From Camellia lanceoleosa (taxonomy: Eukaryota > Streptophyta > Magnoliopsida > Ericales > Theaceae), in NCBI GenBank assembly GCA_025200525.1, contig CM045758.1, positions 169,460,101 to 169,524,100 of the forward strand: DNA of 64,000 nucleotides, given 5' to 3'. Positions 50,065 to 60,508 of the stretch are shown piece after piece; the stretch's first letter is position 1, and each line of letters begins with the position of its first letter. The translations under genes and the position numbers were made by a program. Below the pieces are notes generated by a model. The model was not told the DNA's origin. It worked only from the letters and a program-made list of their open reading frames with translations, and did not search any database.

Positions 50065-50180
50065 CTTCTCCTTAAAATACTTGTAATTTTTCTTTTTTTC
50101 AATAAAGCAAGAAGTTTTTCTAGCACAATTCTTTCTCATGAAAAACTTGTCATAATCATTGCCAACAAGGGCAATAAAGA

Positions 50181-50945
50181 AGGTTAAGGTGTTTGACCAA
50201 TATTTAGCTCTCTTCACAAATGAGATAAGGATCTAGGTTAAAGAAGGTTGGCAGGTTTGACCAACACTTTTTCAGTCGAGATAAGGATCTAGGCTGAAGA
50301 AAGTTGGCAGGTTTGACCAATATTTAGCTCTCTTCAGTCGAGATAAGGATCTAGGCTGAAGAAGGTTGGTAGGTTTGACCAACACTTTTTCTTCTTCAGC
50401 TGAGATAAAGATCTAGGCTAAAGAAGGTTAAGGTGATTGACCAACACTTTGTTTCTTCTTCACCGAGATAAGGATCTAGGTCAAGAAGGTCAAGGTGTTT
50501 AACTAAATATTTTTTTTTTCCTTCACCGAGATAAGGATCTAGGTCAAGAAGGTTGGCAAGATTGACCAACACTAGTTCTCTTCTTCACCGAGATAAGGAT
50601 CTAGGCTAAAGAAGGTTGATGTGTTTGACCAACATTTAGTTCTTTCTTCACCAAGATAAGGATCTAGGTCAAGAAGGTTAAGGTGTTTGACTAAATTTTT
50701 CTTCTTTAGCCGAGATAAGGATCCAGGCTGAAGAAGGTTAGTAGGATTGACCAACATTTAGTTCTCTTCTTCAGCCGAGATAAGGATCTAGGCTGAAGAA
50801 GGTTGGTAGGATTGACCAACATTTAATTCTCTTCTTCAGCCGAGATAAGGATCTAGGCTAAAGAAAGTTGACAGGTATGGCCAACATTTTTTCGGGCTCT
50901 TGGACTGAGATGACTATCTCGGCCAAAGAAGGTTGGCAGGATTAG
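50181..50945 (+). repeat. Minisatellite of about 12 units after Tat pol
   Basis: Units of about 57-73 bp are anchored by GAGATAAGGATCTAGG, with starts near 50,222, 50,279, 50,340, 50,402, 50,465, 50,528, 50,589, 50,653, 50,712, 50,778, 50,844 and a diverged one at 50,917. Each also has GAAGAAGGTTGGYAGG and TTGACCAACA. The last three full units are the most alike (66-bp spacing). Confidence 0.9.
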
Positions 50946-53900
50946 GTAAGGCCTAGCTAAATTAGTCTGGCTTGGCATGGTGCAAAACATTAAAACACAG
51001 CAACCAAGCAAAAAAAAAAAAAATATAAAGATGAAGCTTTTTTCATTTCATTACTAAGAAAATACAAGAGGAGGGGCTTGTAGCCCAATTACATTTCTTA
51101 AAAAGGAAAAAGGAAATTAAGCAAACAAATCATCTAGGTCAAGGCCCAACCATCTTAACTCGCCTAATGGTAGGTCGGCCACAACATTAGCCCCCGGTTA
51201 GGCTCGGTCATAGGTGTTTCATTAACTACCCTGCAAGGCTTGGCCGAGTCCACCGAGTAGGAGAGAGAGCATGGCGGCCGAGTTGAGTGTTGGAAGCATT
51301 ATGTGAGCAGGACCTCATCCTCCTCCCTATTGAAGGAACTTTTGTTGATCACGTAGTATAGTCCACCATATATCCCGGATGAAGTGGGGAGGAATTCAGA
51401 AGACCTCGAGTCATGTCCAGAATCGAAGCTTTTCAAAGAACGGCCTTCTAACCGCACTTAAAGAAAATATCCTTTGCTTTCGATTGTTGGACATAAGTCT
51501 CTTCTCCTTCCTGAAGCCTCGGTCCTCTGGTCCGGCAGATTCTTCTTTACCTCCGCCAACTCGCATTCTTCTTTCTCTCCAAACGCCAACTCCCGCAGTA
51601 GCGCTTTTCTTCTCGGCCAATGCTTGCTTGTCACCTCAGGTCAGACCGATTGGGCTAGCCTTACATTTTCAATTTCTAGCCCGCCTACCTTAGCCTCTTT
51701 AGCTCTACCGCTTTAGCATCTGCTACAAGAATGGTTGACTGCGCCGCCTTTCAGAGCTCAAGTACTCATTTATGTGCCACTTGGCTTTTCAAGAAGGCCT
51801 ATGAATATTCAAAACTTATAGAAAAACCAAAGAATTGGGACCATCTTGGTATCATTTGTTCAATTGTAGCGATTTTGAAACTTACCAATATCATCGACTT
51901 AGACACCGAGCTTAATGGCCTTCAACCGTCAGTCCTCATGCCGCCCATGTCGCTGCAGGAAACGCCGCCAAATTGAAGGCCGAAGATGATCCTTCTCGCA
52001 CTAACAGAGTCAAAGGTCATATTGTGTGACCCCGCAGGTGATGATAGTTCCCACATCGGTATGGAAAGATTTGAAGGGCTAGGTTGGTTGTAACCTTTGG
52101 ATTGAGTTGTTTCTTGAAGCTCGGTTTCGATGGCTCTGTCATCCTCATCCCTCAGCGTTGTGTACATGGCCGCTTGTTTGGCCGAGATGACGGCTCAAAG
52201 TTAGGGAGGGACACCACACTCGCAGGTTTGACCGGCTTGTGGTGCCTTGGTTTGAACATTGGCGCTTGAAGTTGTGGGTTGTTCGGTGATTAGGGCACCG
52301 GACAAAGACGACATTTGGCCATTTCTTGTTCTTCAAAGGAGGGAAATAGAGTTGATTTGGGGACAAGTTTGGGTCCGATTTAGGTGATGGTTCGAGGAGA
52401 AAATCGCCACCTTGGTCTTCCTCCTTTCGTTATATTGGTAGGTCGATTCGGTTAAGCTACCGCCTAACTGGCGATGATCGGAGTGCTACACGAAGGGCCT
52501 TGGTTGGCATATGGGTAATGTGATTTAAACTGCTTTAAGTCTGCACAAAAGAAAGACAAAACGCTTGTGTTAGCCCGTTGTAAAATTATAGCCTAGAACA
52601 ACAAAAACAAAACAAAAAAATTAAACCGAGGTATTCTTACCAACAAATTCCTTTATTCCGCTACATTATAGCTCGGTATCCGGCTTTGATCTTCAAAATT
52701 GCCCGAAACTCGTAAAAATTGTCATCATTCAAATCTTTATCCGTGTATTTTTTATTGGTTCGCCTTAGCCTCTTCTTACCCTTAAATAGTGCACCCAACC
52801 ATCGCTATTTTGGCCGAGCGAATATTGGTGAAAAAGCTTGGCCAATTCGAGGTTGAGGTCGAGGCCATGATTTAGCTCGGTGATGCCATTTATTATGCTA
52901 TAGATGTTGGTGCCGAGTCAGGTTAGGCATAATCTTGTTCTGTCTGAGGAACTCGTGATATGAGTGGCTATACAGGAACCGAGACCGCCTCTACAATTGT
53001 TATTATGATGAAAGGAACGGCCTAGTTTTCCTGTATGTATGGTATCTAGTTCGGCTAAGGAAAGGTGGACATCGTCTGGGATATGGTAGTCTTTTTCAAA
53101 TTCGGCGATGGCCCCAAAGTAGCTTACAGAAACAGTATTTGCCCATTAAACTTAAAGGTTGTTTAAAAGTAGCAGGCGCCTAGCTCGGTGTTAAGGTGAC
53201 TTTGATGGCTCGGTTGAGCAAATGGCCAAGGGGCAAGTTACAAAGGTGTGCCCGCCAACCTAGTCAAGTTTGTAAAGTGGAGATAAAAAGTGTTATGCCA
53301 AGATGATCGACCTGCTAAAGCAACAAGGCAAAGTAAACACAACCCTAGGATGGTTAAATAGGTTAAAACCCATTCTTAGTTCTTGTGAGGCAAAATGGGC
53401 TCAAGGTTTTTAGCTCGGTTAAAGCAAGAAGGCAAATTAAACACAACCCTAGGATGGTTAAATAGGTTAAAACCCGTTCTTAGTTTGGTTGTGAGGGAAA
53501 ATGGGCTCAAGGTTTTTAGCTCGGTTATTAAGCACGAAGGATCCTAGTTCGGTCACGTATAGGCCTACCACAAATAGGTCCCTAGTTCGGTCGTAGTGCT
53601 ATTTTGGATCAAAAGCTCATGTTCCAGATTAATTGAAAATCCAACTAAAAGGTTTTGAGGTCTGAGCATGTGGTTTCTGGGGTTTCAGTGATCGTTACAC
53701 ATACACGTGAAGCTAAAGTATTGCATTTTAGTAAATATATATATATATATATTATATATCCGCAGAATAACCAAAAAGAAAGGGGTTGAACAACTTATAG
53801 ATTTAAACAAGAGGACAAAGACCGAATAGCAGGAATGCCAAGAAGAACATGAGCGAAGCAGTGCTATGGTTTTTGTATAAGCACGAGAATGGACAGATCT

Positions 53901-54144
53901 GCTCAAATTTTCGTAGTACAAAGACGGTTGTGGTAGGTGTACTTGACTAGTGGGAGCACGCCACATGTTTAGAGGAATAAATGGCAATTCCGACGCGCTT
54001 GAGAGGTGGAATGACATGCAAAGCAACCGACAAGACGTTCTCGGACCGAAAATAGGTAGCCCGATAATATTTAAGCTCAGTTGGAGGCTTCAACATTTCA
54101 CTCGGCTAGTAAAGAGTAATCCCAAATCATGCATTGCAAATGGA
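50946..54144. other. 3' non-coding region of the Tat element
   Basis: About 3.2 kb between the minisatellite and the 3' LTR. It is scattered with CTCGG/CCGAG words, including repeated TAGCTCGGT. It also holds a near-identical duplication of about 130 bp (TAGGATGGTTAAATAGGTTA at 53,347 and 53,452). Open frames at 51,379-51,693 and 51,731-51,976 are short and unrecognised. Long non-coding or accessory-ORF regions after integrase are common in Tat-lineage elements. Confidence 0.6.
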
Positions 54145-54157
54145 ATTAAGGGGCAAT
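54145..54157 (+). promoter_or_regulatory. Polypurine-like tract of the Tat element
   Basis: ATTAAGGGGCAAT directly precedes the TG of the 3' LTR. The AAGGGG core fits a plus-strand priming tract. Confidence 0.55.
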
Positions 54158-54781
54158 TGAGAGGGTAATTTATGTGAATTGGGGCCGAGCTAGGTCCAAG
54201 TGTTGAAATGGACCGAGCTGTGGGTCGAGGTAATGGGCTACATAGCTTGGTCCTTGGTCTCGTTAGCTTAGTCAGAGATGACTGCTAGTAGCCTGGTTTG
54301 GGTACTCTGAACCAAGGTATAAGTGGACGAAGGACTGAGCTAGGCGATGCCCAGGATAGCACTGAGCTGAGTGAGCACAGTTAAAACTGGTGTCAAAGTG
54401 TTGCTGTTATCTTGAGCTGCTACTAGACCGTGGTGGAACCATCTCACTTGGTTAAGCAGTGAAAAGGGTGTAAAACGATAAGCATTATCTTAGTGATTCC
54501 TAGGAGGATTGTACTAGGAAGAGTTGAAGTCCTACTAGGATTGTGCCAGGCGGAATCTATAAAAGCTTATGACAGGTTCTATGTACAGGTATCACAACTT
54601 TTATCCTCAAAAAGATAGAGCTTTTTGTCTATTGTCTATTTCCTGACTTAGGCATTGGAGAGGTATCCGACACACACCCGTCGGCTAGCTCACGCTTGTG
54701 TTTTCGCTAGCAAAGTGATGACGTTAGGAGTGCAAACTTGATCAACAAGATTATATGAGAAGATTATTTCGTGCTTGTATA
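54158..54781 (+). repeat. 3' LTR of the Tat element
   Basis: Starts TGAGAGGGTAATTTATGTG and ends CGTGCTTGTATA, so the final CA has become TA. It pairs with 43,508-44,138. Confidence 0.9.
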
Positions 54782-55135
54782 AATAGCAAATTCGAGGTCT
54801 TTAATCTATCATATTCATATGAGAACATGTTTGCAGTGGTTAGAGAAGCGAGTTTGATCACGATTTTGATCTTCAAATCGCTCTTGTTGTGTCTTTGCGC
54901 GCCATTGTGGAGGGCGAGGACTAGAAATGGTCATTGGTTTCAAAAATGGCGAGCTGGTGCTGAGAAGATTTGATGTTGTATTGTTCAGAGAGAGATGGTG
55001 AGGGAGAGAGGAGTGAATGTGTACAAGGAAGGTTGGAGGATTTGGATGGAAGTATTGAAGGAATTGAGAGTGGAGTGTCTTTTTAGGCATTTAATCCGCA
55101 ACAACGTCTCTCTTCTTAATATACTTTCCAATTAG
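54782..55135 (+). pseudogene. DUF241 copy 4, 3' part
   Basis: It resumes the frame broken at 43,507 with SKFEVFNLSYSYENMFAVVR, EASLITILIFKSLLLCLCAP, then shifts after about 54,930. The family end SLLNILSN with a TAG at 55,133-55,135 is still recognisable. The first five bases (AATAG) are the right target-site copy of the Tat insertion. Confidence 0.8.
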
Positions 55136-56080
55136 GACTAATACTGCAATTTTAATAGTGGCATACATTATTTGTATCCATAGAGATACGTACATAAATT
55201 AAAATGTATATTGTATTGTATAGTAATGAGAATGAAATTTGATGTCTTGGCTAGTTTGGCAATATCACTTTTCAGTCTAAAAGTCAAAAAGTCATTAATA
55301 AAAATCAAAAAGTCAACAACCTATACTAAAAAGTCAAAGATTTTCTTTTCTCTCTATTTTGCCACATCTTTTCGTAAAAAATCAAAAAGTAATTTTTTAC
55401 CTCATATTTTAATTTAAAAGTCAAAAAATTATTAAAATAACTTCCCAAACGAGACCTAAGTTAGGATTAGACTGACCCACCCTAATCTCTTAATATTGAA
55501 GTCCTTATAACTTAAAAATATAAGCTTACGCGTTGGGCCAGGCTTTACCCATGTAAACTTGACCTTTGATTTTTAATAGTTAATTAATTAATTACAATTA
55601 AATAGAAAATGATATTATTATTGTACTATAAAATTTTTGGATTAGAATAACATATTAAATGTAAAAAAAGAGAACTATTTATTGAAATATATTATTATAT
55701 CAATACATTTATTGTTACTAATTTCAAAGTTTGTGTGATACATTTTTTTTTTTATCGTGTTATCTTATTAAAGAGTAATACTAGGTATCATGAAAGAAAT
55801 ATTATGAAAAAATTTCATGAAAATTTTTCACTATTAGATTACACACTTAATAAAACACCATACACTAATCAAATAATGAAAAATCTTTATAAAATATTTT
55901 ATAATATTTTCTTTATGATACCTAATATTATTCTTTACTAAAAAAATCATATATAACAAATATATGAGTGAGATAGAGAGTAATACAACTTTTTTTTGGA
56001 TGGGTATATGAGTTGGACTTCGAAATAACCCCATTGGAACGGGCCTCACCCTCTAAAACTCAGGTTCATTCCATATATTT
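55136..56080. repeat. Unit-4 downstream flank, right end of the array
   Basis: Matches unit 2 (22,538 on), including the shared MITE and the absence of the 1.2-kb segment of units 1 and 3. About 130 bp before the MITE that unit 2 retains are deleted here. Homology stops at about 56,080 after CATTCCATATATTTTAGG, where the MULE region begins. Confidence 0.7.
55256..55456. mobile_element. Unit-4 copy of the unit-2 MITE
   Basis: GGCAATATCACTTTTCAGTC to AACTTCCCAAACGAGACC, followed by TAAG. It is homologous to 22,787-22,991, and its left terminus is damaged by the adjoining deletion. Confidence 0.7.
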
Positions 56081-57073
56081 TAGGGTTTTTTACTGGCCGG
56101 TCCTACTTTTTATAGTTATTCCCTTCTTAGTCCTGAATATTGACGCTAGCACCAATGGGTTCTAGAGTCCTTTTTTTTTGTACCTGTTTTACCCTTGTTT
56201 TCTTTTCCCCTATTTTGGCACGTTTCTATTTGATTTTTGCCATCAAAATATTGTAATGTGAGTTTGGATTTGGGTTTGTGATTTGGATTTCTGTAAAACT
56301 TCGCGATTTGTTAATGCATTATTATGGGGCTTCATGATTTGTGATTTCACGCTTAGAATATATTTGATTTTGCGATTTACGTATCTCATGAAGGGAGCTC
56401 GATTTGTGATTTGCTTTCTATAAATCTGTGAATCTTCGTGTTTTGTGATTTCGTGTTTGGTGTATAGTTAGATTTTGTGATTCGCGATTTTGTGGATGGA
56501 GCTCGACTGGTATGTTTGATTTTGATTTCAATTTCGATGTTTTGGTGTTTTTTGGTTTGAGTTTGAGTTTGTGATTTTGATTTTGTTTATGATATTGTTG
56601 TTATTCTGTTGTTTCTGCGATTGAATTTATATTTTGATCATGATATTGAAAGCTTTGAGATATGTATATGTAATAAATATTAGATTTTTTTTTTTGGTTG
56701 TAAATTGTTTTGGTTGAACACAGGTGTTGGTTTGTGATTTTCTACAGTGATAATTTTATCACTAAGTTGTTTGGGGGTGTTGTTGGATTAACTTTTTCAA
56801 CACTGATAAATTTATCAGTGAGTATAGAAATAGGAGATGAAAATTTTGCATAATATAATGGTAAGATTCAACTCAAGTTACCATGCCCAATAAGTGTAAG
56901 CCTTATTCACTATTTATGCTCTTGGTCTTAGGTAGTGTTAATTGTTAAATTTATCACTGTTGGTTTTTGGATGTGTTTGAGTTGGTTGATAATTTTATCA
57001 CTGTATTAGATTTTGTTTTAGGTTGTTTGAGTTGTTTACTGAAATATAATTGTTGTTTGTTGCAAGATTTATA
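56081..57073 (+). other. 5' region of the MULE gene, with TTTGTGATTT words and palindromes
   Basis: The left edge, GGGTTTTTTACTGGCCGG, is where array homology ends and could be the start of the MULE. No inverted partner was found before the N gap. Between about 56,260 and 56,740 the words TTTGTGATTT and GATTTG recur roughly a dozen times. Four copies of the GTGATAAATTTATCAC palindrome lie between 56,745 and 57,004. No coding sequence was seen. Confidence 0.45.
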
Positions 57074-59490
57074 ATGATGGAAAATTCTTTGTTTCTTATG
57101 TGCGAATTTAGAGGTGTGACATTGATTATCAAGTATAATGATGGATTTAATTTCAAGAATTTAGTATATAAATTGTGTGCAAAGTGAAGTGAGTTAGTTG
57201 GTAGTTCTTTGAATATATCGTATTTAATGTCTGGACATTCTTGTTATGGTCTACAAAGTGAAGAGGATTTGGAGGTTATGGTTGGACTCGTACTTTCTTG
57301 TGATATTCATCGTATTGATGTTTTTGTTAAGTGTTGTTCTTTGAGTGAAGGTTATATGATTTGTGATGGTGAAGCTGGTAGTAGTAGTAGTGTTGTTTGT
57401 GAAACTAATTTTTTGCCTTCATTTTATTCAAATCAACGGAAACCTTTGCTCTCCGATAGGTGGGTTAATTGTATAAAAGGAGTGGGTCAAAGGTTTGCTC
57501 AAGGAGTTGTTGAATTTCGAGATGCGTTGTCAAAGTATTCTATTCATTCCGGTTTTGATTTTGATTTTGTTAAGAATGACAAGGATCGTGTCACTATTCA
57601 TTGTAAGAGAAGGGCTAATTTGGGATGTTTATGGAGCGTGCGTGCTAGAATGGAAAATTCTAGTAAAGCTTTTGTTATTAAACAATTTGATGATGTTCAT
57701 ACGTGTGGATCTTCTTTTCGTACAGTTAAACATACTAGGATGACTTCGAGTATGATTGGTGGGCTAATTTCAAGTGAGGTTCGTAATAAGGCTTTGACAT
57801 TGGTTAGTGAGGTGGTTTGTGATTTCAAGGACTATTATGGAACATAAGTTTCTTATCGGCGAGCTTGGATGAGTGTTGAAAAAATAAGAGATGTTGTTTT
57901 TGGTGACTATTCATCTTCATTTGATGATCTTCGTTGGTATGTTGATACCGCTAATGATGTAATCCGGGAGTGTTTTTTATGTGGAATTTGATATTGATAG
58001 TAAAGGAAGACATTTCAAATGCTTGTTTTTCGCTTTTGAGGCATGTATTCATGGTTTCAAGTATTGTCGGCCTGTGTTGATGCTTGATGAAACTTTCTTG
58101 AAAGGAAAACACAAAGGTTGTTTATTGGCTGCTATGGAAAAAGACGGTAACCAAGGTATATTCTGTGTCTATTTGTTATTATTATTAAAACAGTGATAAT
58201 GTTATCATTTTTGTTACTGGAGAGTGTTGATTATTGAGTATGGTCAATCAATTAGTGATAAATTTATGTTGTATACTTTTGTATGCTGTATACTTTTGTT
58301 AAATTTTTATATTTATACAGTGATAAATTTATTATGCGTTGATTCTATATGTTGTATGTTGCTATTGAATTGTTGTAGTAATACAGTGATAAAGTTATCT
58401 ATGGTTGGTGCTATATGTTATATACTTTGTGTTTTGCTTTTGTTTTGTAATCTTTTTTATTTGTTACAAATAATGTGTATATATTTTGTTTGTAGGTTTA
58501 TATCTATTATGTTTTTGCCATTGTTGATAGTGAGCGTTATGACAATTGGCAGTGGTTCTTGTCAAAGTTATTTGTTATTTTGACTCCAGGAAGGGATATT
58601 ACGTTTGTTACTGATCGACATGGAGGTTTGCCGAAAGCTTTAACTAAGGTCTTTTCGTTTTCTTCTCATTCTTTTTGTCTAATGCATTTCAAAACAAACT
58701 TGAAGACTTATTTGTTAGTGAAGAGTCATTTAATCTAAAGAGTATTTGCTCACCCTTTAGTAGATGTGCATATACATTTATTGAGTTGTTTAATGAGCTA
58801 TTTGAAGAATTTAAGGGTCGTTGTGGTCGTTGGTGTAACGCTTATTTTCAAGGCAAGAGGTATGGTGAAATGTGCACAAATGCTACAAAATCTTTTAATT
58901 CATGGATTAGGGACAAGCACCATTTGTTTTCAACTAATCTTATTGATGCTATATGGGTGAAACTAATGGAGCAATTTTCAAAAAGAAGAGAAGTTGGAAA
59001 TAAGTGGAATTGTATTGTTTGTCCTTTTGCAGAGAAAAAGTTGGAAGAAGCTTTTAATGATACAAAGGCATAGATAGTTAAGAAATGTAGCGATGATATT
59101 CATGAAATCCAATTGGATCATTCAGTTATGATTGATATTGGGAAACAGTCTTGTTCTTGTCGATTGTTGGAAATTGATTCTTTTCCTTGCAAACATGGTT
59201 TTTGTGCTATAAAGAGGAGTGAGAAGTATTTGAATTGTTTTCTTGATGATTATTACCATGTTCATAGTTATTGTGATTCTTATTCGCATTTTATCTATCC
59301 AGTTCCTAGTATGTGGAAGCCAAATGTAGTTCTTGATGATGACGTTGTCTTACCTCCTCTTAGTAAGAAACCGCTTGACGCCCAAGAACAGAGAGAACAC
59401 CTTCAAAGGGCGCATCAAGAGAATTGGGTGCAGTAGGTGTGGAAAGATGGGAACTCATAATCAAAAGACATGTAAAGAAGCTTTGCTTTA
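57074..59490 (+). pseudogene. Mutator-like element (MULE) transposase, decayed, one probable intron
   Basis: The ATG at 57,074 gives MMENSLFLMCEFRGVTLIIK, a plant MULE N-terminus, with a TGA at 57,185. The frame then runs to a TAA at 57,845 through CSLSEGYMICDGEAG, LSKYSIHSGFDFDFVKND and LGCLWSVRARM, the MuDR-type zinc-binding DNA-binding region. A shift near 57,965 leads to the catalytic core HGFKYCRPVLMLDETFLKG. An intron of about 340 bp ends TTTGTAG at 58,495; the next exon reads VYIYYVFAIVDSERYDNWQW and FVTDRHGGLPKAL. After another shift near 58,700 come KSFNSWIRDKHHLF, a TAG at 59,071, and the SWIM-type finger SCSCRLLEIDSFPCKHGF. The last exon part, shifted again, encodes the CCHC knuckle CSRCGKMGTHNQKTC near 59,435-59,480. 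Domain order matches plant MULE transposases, with stops and shifts throughout. Confidence 0.9.
58155..58495 (+). other. Probable intron of the MULE gene, holding four palindromes
   Basis: It separates the LLAAMEKDGNQ-coding end from VYIYYVFAIVD. The donor is probably CAAG/GTATAT and the acceptor TTTGTAG. The codon phase does not join perfectly, so one splice site or base may have changed. Palindrome copies sit at 58,191, 58,253, 58,318 and 58,384. Confidence 0.65.
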
Positions 59491-60473
59491 GTTGTATTGA
59501 TTTTAATTGAATTACTTTCGTTGAGAGTTGAGAGGTGTTACTTGCATTGAATGTTTGAATATTTTTGAAAGATACATCATTTCGGTAGTTACATTAGATG
59601 ATTGAGAAATTTTTTGAATGGAAATTATATTTTTTGTTGATTTTTTTACAAGATTAAGTTTCACAGATTTATATTATTTGATTTTGGTTGAATGTAGTTA
59701 ATGTTTTTGGTGTTTTATACAGTGGTAAATTTATCCCTGGTTGGTTTGAATGAGTTGGTGGATTATGTTTTTTTTTAAGAGTGATAAATTTACCATTGTC
59801 TGAAGGAAACAATCAAGCATTAATAGGGTTGCTGAATTTTTTTATTTTTAAGAATGATAAATTTATAATTGACTGTATTGAAAGAGTTGATGGCTTATTA
59901 CATTTATAAATGGTTGATAAATTTATCACTGTCATATCTAACCAAATGTTCTTTTTTACAATGATAAATTTATCAGTGGCTTAAACTCAACAAAAATCAA
60001 TTGTAGCTAGTTTGGGACTAAGTTTCCCAATTTGTGCTACATTACTGCCACTATGCAATTAACTATCAGTGGGATCCTTGAAGCAAAATATTTCGAGTTT
60101 GCAATGCATTTTCAGATTAAATTGTTCAAAATTTCAGTCTAAGAAATACTTTAGATGCAACAGTTTATCATTAGGTCTTGAATAAGATCATATTTCTTCA
60201 TAAATAACTGGTTCTTTGAGTTAAATGTTAAAATGTATGTACGGTTTGTTTTTTTGGATTTATTGTTAGAACTTTATCTCCACTCCATATACCCAGAATG
60301 ACATGTTCTTACATTCATTCCCAAACTTGGAAATATCTACAAACTGCAACAGTATTTTAATTCTTAATTTGGACAATGTAATAGTGCTTGTGTTTTAATT
60401 TTCAATTTAGATAAATTGTTTATTATTTTTTATATTGTTTTGTTTACTTGAATTAGGAAAAAAGAATGAGAGA

Positions 60474-60508
<35 letters not shown>

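Larger units (their letters stand above)
43508..54781 (+). mobile_element. Ty3/gypsy LTR retrotransposon, Tat lineage, degenerate
   Basis: An 11,274-bp element with two LTRs of about 0.63 kb. The flanking 5-mers are GATAG (43,503-43,507) and AATAG (54,782-54,786); sibling DUF241 copies read CGATAGC at this point, so one base changed after insertion. Order inside is primer binding site, gag, protease, reverse transcriptase, RNase H, a second RNase H, integrase, minisatellite, a non-coding 3' region of about 3 kb and a polypurine-like tract. Protease-RT-RH-RH-integrase with the second RNase H is the signature of Tat/Ogre-type elements. All domains carry stops or shifts. The LTRs look roughly 85-90% identical by eye, so the insertion is old. 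Confidence 0.95.

Noticed and set aside
51379..51976. Two plus-strand frames in the Tat 3' region as a host gene
   Set aside because: There is no recognisable domain, they lie inside a decayed element, and overlapping antisense frames are similar in length.
43508..54781. Possibility that the Tat element is an endogenous pararetrovirus
   Set aside because: Paired LTRs, a TSD, a primer binding site and an integrase are present, which fits Ty3/gypsy and not a pararetrovirus.
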